Shown: piece by piece, positions 59,002 through 64,000 of the stretch | Numbering within the stretch: position 1 is the first letter of the stretch | Layout of the letters: each line of letters begins with the position of its first letter | DNA from: RGIG3701 sp030530205 | Lineage (GTDB): Bacteria > Planctomycetota > Planctomycetia > Pirellulales > Thermoguttaceae | Direction of reading: 5' to 3' | DNA: 64,000 bases | NCBI GenBank assembly: GCA_030530205.1 | Contig: JAUMVK010000015.1 | Span: forward strand, 16,493 to 80,492 | Translations under genes and position numbers: made by a program | The notes under the pieces: generated by a model | The model's input: only the letters and a program-made list of their open reading frames with translations | The model's database searches: none | Told to the model about the DNA's origin: nothing

Positions 59002-60150
59002 ATGGCAGAAAATCTTCCCGGAAATGTGAAGGTGGTCGAAGCGGGTGGTCAGAAAGATAAAATGATGGACCCCCGTATGTGGAACGGCATGCGTTTTACC
59101 CCTTTTGTGAAACTTCTCGCCCGCAATGGATTTCTGATCAATCCCATCCGATGGCCTATGGCGGCGATCAACCTTTTCGCGGGCTGCGTCTGCTCGACTT
59201 TGACCATCAGCCAGCGCCTCCAGCTTGGCTCTGCGGTTGAGAAGACGGAAATTGAAAAAGACCCCGTTTTCATCGTAGGCCACTGGCGTTCAGGGACTAC
59301 CATGCTTCATGAGATCCTGATGCGTGACCCGCAGTTTACCTGTCCGGACACTTTCTCGTGCTTCGCTCCGGATTTCTTCCTGACGTCGCGCAAGCTCATC
59401 ACCTCGATCCTGCGCCTGCCGGAAAAGCGCCCAATGGATAATATGGCGTTCGGGTGGGACACGCCGCAGGAAGATGAATTCGCTCTGCTCGCCATGGGGC
59501 TTCCCTCGCCCTACGTTCACCTCGCGTTCCCGAACAATATGAAATGGAAGGGGCGCCAGGAAAGAATTCTTGACTGTCTGGACCTGAATCTCAGTGAAAA
59601 GGAACTGGAGCAGTGGAAGAAAGGCCTGATCTGGTTCATTAAAGCGTTGACTTACCGTGACGGTCGCCAGCTTGTCATGAAATCCCCGACGCACACGGCC
59701 CGGGTGGGAGTCTTGCGCGAAATGTTCCCAAACGCGAAGTTCATCCACATTTCACGCAGTCCGTACACGCTGTACGCTTCGACGGTCAACCTTTGGAAGC
59801 GATTCCTCTCCCGTGATGCGTTCCAGTTCTCGAACGGCGCGTACCTTGAGGAACTGGTTTTCCAGTCGCTCGTGCGTATGTACGAGGCCTATTTCCGCGA
59901 CACGAAAGATATGCCGGCCGAAAACCTGATCGAGATCCGTTACGAGGACCTCTGCGCCGACAAAGTGGGCACGATGGAAAAGGTTTACGCCCAGTTGAAC
60001 CTTGGAGATTTCGAAAAAATGCGCCCGGGCCTGGAACGTTACGCCGAGGAGCACAAAAACTACAAAAAGAACAAATTCGAGATCGACGACGAACTGCGGG
60101 CCCGCATTTCGGAGCGTTGGAAACTTTACATCGACCGGTTTGGCGAATGA
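59002..60150 (+). CDS. Sulfotransferase-family protein
   Basis: 382 residues with AAAAGGA upstream. The PAPS-binding loop is VFIVGHWRSGTTMLHEILMRDP (93-100 core), and the 3'-phosphate-binding region is FIHISRSPYTLYASTVNLWKRF (R and S present). ENLIEIRYEDLCADKVGTMEKVYAQLNL follows the PF13469 pattern of bacterial and planctomycete members. It transfers sulfate from PAPS to a hydroxyl of a carbohydrate, lipid or other acceptor. The acceptor is unknown. A PAPS-dependent enzyme implies sulfated surface molecules. mqnE begins 27 bp after it, possibly on the same transcript. Confidence 0.9.
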   Translation: MAENLPGNVKVVEAGGQKDKMMDPRMWNGMRFTPFVKLLARNGFLINPIRWPMAAINLFAGCVCSTLTISQRLQLGSAVEKTEIEKDPVFIVGHWRSGTTMLHEILMRDPQFTCPDTFSCFAPDFFLTSRKLITSILRLPEKRPMDNMAFGWDTPQEDEFALLAMGLPSPYVHLAFPNNMKWKGRQERILDCLDLNLSEKELEQWKKGLIWFIKALTYRDGRQLVMKSPTHTARVGVLREMFPNAKFIHISRSPYTLYASTVNLWKRFLSRDAFQFSNGAYLEELVFQSLVRMYEAYFRDTKDMPAENLIEIRYEDLCADKVGTMEKVYAQLNLGDFEKMRPGLERYAEEHKNYKKNKFEIDDELRARISERWKLYIDRFGE

Positions 60151-60177
60151 AGTCCGGCCTCCGTCGCGGTTTGAACC

Positions 60178-61245
60178 ATGAATATTTTAAACTTCCAGCA
60201 ATCACTCGACCTTTTCGATCCCAAGAAAACACCGCTTCACGATCTTGGCATTCGGGCGGACGAACTGCGTCAGGAAAAGTGCGGCAACACGGTTTTTTTC
60301 AACGTGAACGCCCACATTAATCCGACGAACGTCTGCCAGTACCGCTGCGCTTTGTGCGCGTTCAGTACGGACTCGGGTACACCCCGCGCCTACCAGATGA
60401 GCATGGACGAAATTCTCGCCAAAGCTCAGGAAGCGGCCGACGCGCGCTGCTCGGAGCTGCACATCGTCAGCGGTGTGGCCCCGGAACTCCCGTACGAGTG
60501 GTACGTGGATCTGGTCCGGACGGTCCATCAGGCGTTTCCCCAGCTGGAGATCAAGGCCTTCACCGCCGTGGAGATCGCGTGGATGGCCGAGATCAGCGGG
60601 AAATCTTTCGCGGACGTTCTGACCGACCTGCGTCTTGCCGGGCTTCTGACCCTTCCCGGCGGCGGGGCCGAAATTCTGGTCGATGATGTGCGGAAGATCA
60701 TCTGTAAAAAGAAACCCATGACCGAAACGTGGCTGGAAGTGCATCGCACGGCCCATAAACTAGGCATTCCCTCGACCGCCACGATCCTGTACGGCCACAT
60801 CGAAACCCCGGCGCAGCGGGTCGAGCATTTGATGAAACTCCGCGAGCTTCAGGACGAGACGGGCGGGTTCATGGCCCTCATCCCGCTGGCGTTTCATCCC
60901 GGTAATACGCCGCTGGTGGAACTTGGCACGGTCGCGAATCGGAAAACGACGGCTGAGGAAGACTTGCGGATGATTGCTGCCGCGCGTCTGATCCTGCATA
61001 ATTTCCCGCACATCAAGGCGTACTGGATCTCGCTGGGGATCCAGACTGCGCAGATCGCACTGGCGTACGGAGCGAGTGATCTGGACGGGACGGTCCGTCA
61101 GGAAAAAGTCCATCACGACGCGGGCTCACAGGCGCCGGAGTGCATGAGCGTGGAAGAAATTCAGCGTCTGATCCGCGAGGCCGGCCGCGATCCGGTGGAA
61201 AGAGATTCGATCTACCGCCCCAGAGGCGCGGAGATTTTCGGTTAG
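60178..61245 (+). CDS. mqnE: Aminodeoxyfutalosine synthase, MqnE
   Basis: A 355-residue radical SAM enzyme that couples 3-[(1-carboxyvinyl)oxy]benzoate to SAM to form aminodeoxyfutalosine in the futalosine route to menaquinone. The iron-sulfur motif is C53-x3-C57-x2-C60 in NPTNVCQYRCALCAF. LHIVSGVAPELPYEWYVDLV, KAFTAVEIAWMAEISGKS, LPGGGAEIL, TILYGHIETPAQRVEHL and RELQDETGGFMALIPLAFHPGNTPL are MqnE-specific blocks, which separate it from MqnC. mqnA, B, C and D are not adjacent. It indicates that the organism makes menaquinone by the alternative pathway. Confidence 0.95.
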   Translation: MNILNFQQSLDLFDPKKTPLHDLGIRADELRQEKCGNTVFFNVNAHINPTNVCQYRCALCAFSTDSGTPRAYQMSMDEILAKAQEAADARCSELHIVSGVAPELPYEWYVDLVRTVHQAFPQLEIKAFTAVEIAWMAEISGKSFADVLTDLRLAGLLTLPGGGAEILVDDVRKIICKKKPMTETWLEVHRTAHKLGIPSTATILYGHIETPAQRVEHLMKLRELQDETGGFMALIPLAFHPGNTPLVELGTVANRKTTAEEDLRMIAAARLILHNFPHIKAYWISLGIQTAQIALAYGASDLDGTVRQEKVHHDAGSQAPECMSVEEIQRLIREAGRDPVERDSIYRPRGAEIFG

Positions 61246-61312
61246 ACTCAGCATTCCGGGGACAATGCTTTCAGTATCGTTTAAGGGTTCCCTCAATGCG
61301 GGGAACTTAAAA

Positions 61313-61333
61313 CGGGGTCAATCACAGACCCCG
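61313..61333. terminator. Stem-loop between convergent genes
   Basis: CGGGGTC (61313-61319), loop AATCACA, GACCCCG (61327-61333): a perfect 7-bp GC stem. It is related to the hairpin at 48847-48878. A decayed GACGACGC palindrome lies at 61255-61282. Confidence 0.55.
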
Positions 61334-61356
61334 CTCGTCTAATTTCTCTCCGCGCG

Positions 61357-62682
61357 TCAGTGGATTTTTCCAATCAGGGCCGCAGAAGTCTGGCCCTGGA
61401 AGTTGGTACTGAGATTAATGAAGCAATCACCCGCAGGGGTTTGGTCGTCCGTCACGATATTCAGTTCACAGCCTTCTGCCGGTTCCTGAAAATTCTGAGT
61501 CGGGAAGAGAACACCGTGCTTGAGTGCCTCAATTCCTGCGACGATCTCCACGGCGCCAGCTCCTGCACCGAGGTTTCCAAAAGCGGACTTTGCCGCCACG
61601 ACCGGAATCGGGGTGGAACGGCCAGCGAACACTTCGCGAATCGCTTCCGCTTCCGCACGGTCCACTTCGGGAACCCCCAAGCCATGAGCATGAATGAAAC
61701 CGATTTCATCTACGGTTTTCCCCGAGTCGGCCAGTACTTTTTTCAGGACGTTCACAAAACCTTGACGGTAATCGGGAACCAGGGTGAATTTCGCGTTTGG
61801 ATCGGTCGTGTGCTTTCCAGCCATCGAGTCAGCCCCTGCAAGGAATTCCGCCTCGATTTTCGCGCCTCTGGCCTGAGCGTGTTCGAGTGATTCCAGCACA
61901 AATGAGCCGGCTCCTTCCCCAAGCACCTGCCCCGCGTGGCGTTTATCGAATGGGCAGGAAGCGGTTTTCGGGTCAGCGTCTTTCGGGGCGATTACCTCGG
62001 AAATGACCGTCTGCCAGGTACGAATCGCCTGAATTCGTGTCCCGGTCGCGCCAGTAATCATAATGTCAGCGCAGCCGCGGGCGATAGTCTCGTGGGCGTA
62101 TTTCAATGTGGCGTTGGCAGCCGCTTCATTCATCGTCAGAGAATCGCTGGGACCAAGGAACTGGTTCAGAATCGAAATATGGCAGGCCGGCATATTCGGA
62201 AGCCAAATGAGCAACCAGAGCGGCGCGACCATTTTGATCCCTTCCGACCCCATCTTTTTGATGGTAAATTCACCGTTTTCGTCGCGTGACCTGGCAAAAG
62301 CGCCGTAAGTTGCCCGAGGGTCAGAGAGCATATAGTCGCATCCGTACATGATACCAATGCGCTGCTGAGGTTCGCCCGTAACAATGTTCGCACGGTTCAG
62401 CGCTTTCTGGGCAGCCGCAACTGCCATCTGGGTTTCCCGGCACATAATTTTCGTGCTTTTACGAATATTTCGTTTCAAATCTTTTTCCAGATCACCGAAA
62501 TCTTCGATCTCACCTTTAAATTCTTTACAAAAAGAACCATAGTGAATGAGTTCATTCAGAGCAGACCATTCTTCGGTAAGTGGTTCGACAGCATTCTTTC
62601 TGGAGTAAAGTCCCTCCCAAAGATCTTCCTGGCTATTTCCTAAAGGAGTAACGACCCCAATCCCGGTTATAACTGTTCTCAT
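61357..62682 (-). CDS. Beta-ketoacyl-ACP synthase homologue lacking the catalytic Cys
   Basis: 441 residues, a complete thiolase fold of the FabF type (VITGIGVVTPLGNSQEDLWEGL, HAGQVLGEGAGSFVLESLEHAQARGAKI). At the nucleophile-elbow position the sequence is DSLTMNEAAANATL, so the Cys is replaced by Ala188. The first catalytic His is kept (H333 in FIHAHGLGV), and K365 is present, but the GH pair that normally carries the second His reads GN (N370) in KSAFGNLGAGAG. So condensation is not expected. Such proteins act as chain-length factors with a competent partner ketosynthase, or as malonyl decarboxylases. No partner, ACP or other fatty-acid gene is adjacent in the window. Confidence 0.85.
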   Translation of the reverse strand: MRTVITGIGVVTPLGNSQEDLWEGLYSRKNAVEPLTEEWSALNELIHYGSFCKEFKGEIEDFGDLEKDLKRNIRKSTKIMCRETQMAVAAAQKALNRANIVTGEPQQRIGIMYGCDYMLSDPRATYGAFARSRDENGEFTIKKMGSEGIKMVAPLWLLIWLPNMPACHISILNQFLGPSDSLTMNEAAANATLKYAHETIARGCADIMITGATGTRIQAIRTWQTVISEVIAPKDADPKTASCPFDKRHAGQVLGEGAGSFVLESLEHAQARGAKIEAEFLAGADSMAGKHTTDPNAKFTLVPDYRQGFVNVLKKVLADSGKTVDEIGFIHAHGLGVPEVDRAEAEAIREVFAGRSTPIPVVAAKSAFGNLGAGAGAVEIVAGIEALKHGVLFPTQNFQEPAEGCELNIVTDDQTPAGDCFINLSTNFQGQTSAALIGKIH

Positions 62683-62952
62683 TTTTCTTTCCGATAGTTT
62701 GTGGGAAATTCGAAGTATATCCTGTTGACAGTTTCTAAACTGGTTTCCATCGACTTCTATTTTATCACAGAATGAAAGTTCTGCAATGGGTACTCTAAAG
62801 AAATATTCCTTAATTTTGCAAATGTTCGTTTCAATTTGGGATTCTTTCCCCCATTTTTCGTTAAATTCGTTATAATTGATTCATTTTACCACTTGATCTT
62901 GACGATAAAAATAATAGAAATCTCAGTTTGTTTTTATCCCTGGAGACAAAAA

Positions 62953-63537
62953 ATGGAAACGCTCGACAAATCCAGCAACCTGTTAGCAAGGCTTCGGAAT
63001 GTCACACTGGAAGATGACTTGCAATTTTCGGACCTTTGGCCAAAGGAAAATTCCACGCCTGAAACACGCAGCGAAAGCTCGTTCAATTCGGATAAATTCA
63101 GCAGTTTCAGCTCGTCCTGGGACGATTTCCGTTCTTCTTCCAGCTCAGGAACGTCCTTCGATTCAGAGAACAAATCCGAATCGACACTGAACTATAATTC
63201 CGCTTCCGAACTGGGCCCTGAAGATTTTACTGTCAGCAGTTTTTCCGCGTCTGGACCTGTTGAAAATCGGGAAAACCCATTCGCTAAAATATCCCGGAAA
63301 GGATCGGGAGCAGCTTCAGGGTTATCTCAGAAACCGGGCGGATGGATCATGAGCACGAGTTGCTTTGGTGTTTTGGGAATCGTTTGCGGCGGCTTGCTGG
63401 CTGCCTGGTCGATTCTTTCCGGTTCGGGAACTCATTCCATGACCGCGTTGGGACTTTCACTCACTATTTCAGGGATTTTGATGTTCATTTCAGTGGGGGT
63501 TTCCCGAATGGTATTCGATTTCTCTGGTCAGACCTGA
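62953..63537 (+). CDS. Ser-rich protein with two C-terminal membrane helices, unknown function
   Basis: 194 residues from ATG 62953 (GGAGA upstream); a longer frame back to 62836 lacks a binding site. Residues 30-120 are dominated by Ser, Glu, Asp and Asn (FSSFSSSWDDFRSSSSSG). Two hydrophobic segments follow: STSCFGVLGIVCGGLLAAWSIL and GLSLTISGILMFISVGVS. A disordered cytoplasmic N-tail with a small membrane hairpin is the likely layout. No family recognised. The TATAAT at 62871-62876 has no clear -35 box but is preceded by five C (62848-62852). Confidence 0.68.
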   Translation: METLDKSSNLLARLRNVTLEDDLQFSDLWPKENSTPETRSESSFNSDKFSSFSSSWDDFRSSSSSGTSFDSENKSESTLNYNSASELGPEDFTVSSFSASGPVENRENPFAKISRKGSGAASGLSQKPGGWIMSTSCFGVLGIVCGGLLAAWSILSGSGTHSMTALGLSLTISGILMFISVGVSRMVFDFSGQT

Positions 63538-63677
63538 TATTTTTCAGCCACTGGAGCGCCATCCAGGTGATGGCGTTCCCCAAATCCTCCTAAGTTGTCT
63601 TCTTTGTAAAAAGGATAAAATAAGCAACCCAAGGCAAAAAATTCTCTAATTTCTTAAAAATATCTAAAATCTTTCTT

Positions 63678-63715
63678 GGGGGGGGCTTGAAATTTTCCTC
63701 AAAATGTGTTTAAAT
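63678..63715 (+). promoter_or_regulatory. Predicted promoter of the last gene
   Basis: TTGAAA (63687-63692), a 17-bp spacer and TTAAAT (63710-63715). Eight G (63678-63685) end 1 bp before the -35 box. Confidence 0.5.
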
Positions 63716-63779
63716 TAGTGAAAATTTTATCGATGTAGCTCGATTGACTATGCAAGTCCATTTTTTCAAGGAGTTCAAG

Positions 63780-64000
63780 ATGAGTGAAGAGACTCATGCC
63801 GCCAAGGACCCCAGCAAGTCTTATAAACTTGCGTCTGTTTCTATCGCGGTGATTATCGTCGCATATATTGTCGCCCTTTGCCTGGGATACCCCCAGAAAG
63901 CCACCCAATACATTCAGGAAGCCAATGGCGGCCATGCGGAAGCCACGGTTGAAACTCCCGCTGTTGAAGAAGCCGTTCCGACCGTTGAAGAAGCCGTTCC
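63780..64000 (+). CDS. Membrane protein N-terminus, cut by window edge
   Basis: ATG 63780 with AAGGAG at 63769-63774; 73 codons are visible. A short hydrophilic start (MSEETHAAKDPSKSYK) is followed by one membrane helix (LASVSIAVIIVAYIVALCLGY) and then a Glu/Val/Pro/Ala-rich repeat (VEEAVPTVEEAVP). The remainder lies outside the window. Too little remains to name a family. The VEEAVP repeat suggests a flexible linker to a domain further on. Confidence 0.7.
   Translation, partial: MSEETHAAKDPSKSYKLASVSIAVIIVAYIVALCLGYPQKATQYIQEANGGHAEATVETPAVEEAVPTVEEAV

Noticed and set aside
62836..62952. Upstream extension of the Ser-rich membrane protein
   Set aside because: It overlaps the TATAAT at 62871 and has no ribosome-binding site; ATG 62953 has GGAGA.

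Overview
The window looks like one scaffold of a draft or metagenome-assembled genome: it holds a 10-base N gap at 6378-6387 inside a hairpin repeat. The likely source is a Planctomycetota bacterium, possibly a host-associated or polysaccharide-degrading Pirellulales-like lineage. This is inferred from gene content: DUF1080 proteins, exported Gfo/Idh oxidoreductases, a Tat-exported TIM-barrel protein, DUF4838 and GH2 enzymes, a futalosine-pathway menaquinone gene (mqnE), many short intergenic palindromes and many secreted proteins of unknown role. No rRNA, tRNA, CRISPR array, transposase or phage gene was seen.

Layout. 1-7293 is mostly housekeeping: gltX (minus, cut by the window edge), an exported EEP-fold nuclease/phosphatase, ruvA, an exported beta-helix repeat protein, truA, an EF-P paralogue of the EfpL/YeiP type and dapF. 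7294-18030 carries a Glu/Pro-rich membrane protein, a TlpA-like thioredoxin, pyridoxamine kinase, a large exported GH5-like glycosidase with an inserted carbohydrate-binding module, ridA, an exported Gfo/Idh protein, an exported LRR protein and a DUF1080 protein. 18031-30361 holds a PHP phosphoesterase, nudC, an EamA exporter, a HerA-like ATPase, a two-gene secreted operon (REase-like nuclease plus helical partner) behind a long structured leader, a hemolysin-III protein, an ArsP-HMA permease and a second DUF1080 protein.

30732-44952 is the most unusual block. Six co-directional genes encode a membrane-anchored P-loop GTPase, a Ser/Thr-kinase-like protein, a giant GAP1-type (GTPase-associated protein) membrane protein, a membrane-anchored helical protein and two von Willebrand A proteins. 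It resembles the NTP-dependent conflict systems that have been predicted computationally around DO-GTPases and GAP1, here in a strongly membrane-tethered form.

45069-64000 returns to metabolism: an RraA-like protein, a DUF4838 glycosidase-like protein, a GH2 enzyme with a sodium/solute symporter in one operon, a Tat-exported TIM-barrel protein, a Na/Pi transporter, an NPCBM protein, a coiled-coil membrane protein, a sulfotransferase, mqnE, a ketosynthase homologue lacking its catalytic Cys, a Ser-rich membrane protein and the start of another membrane protein.

Two architectural signals run through the window. Several families of palindromic intergenic repeats occur, one of them a nested element of up to about 470 bp. 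In addition, many predicted sigma-70-type promoters have a run of G or C within 0-4 bp of the -35 box.
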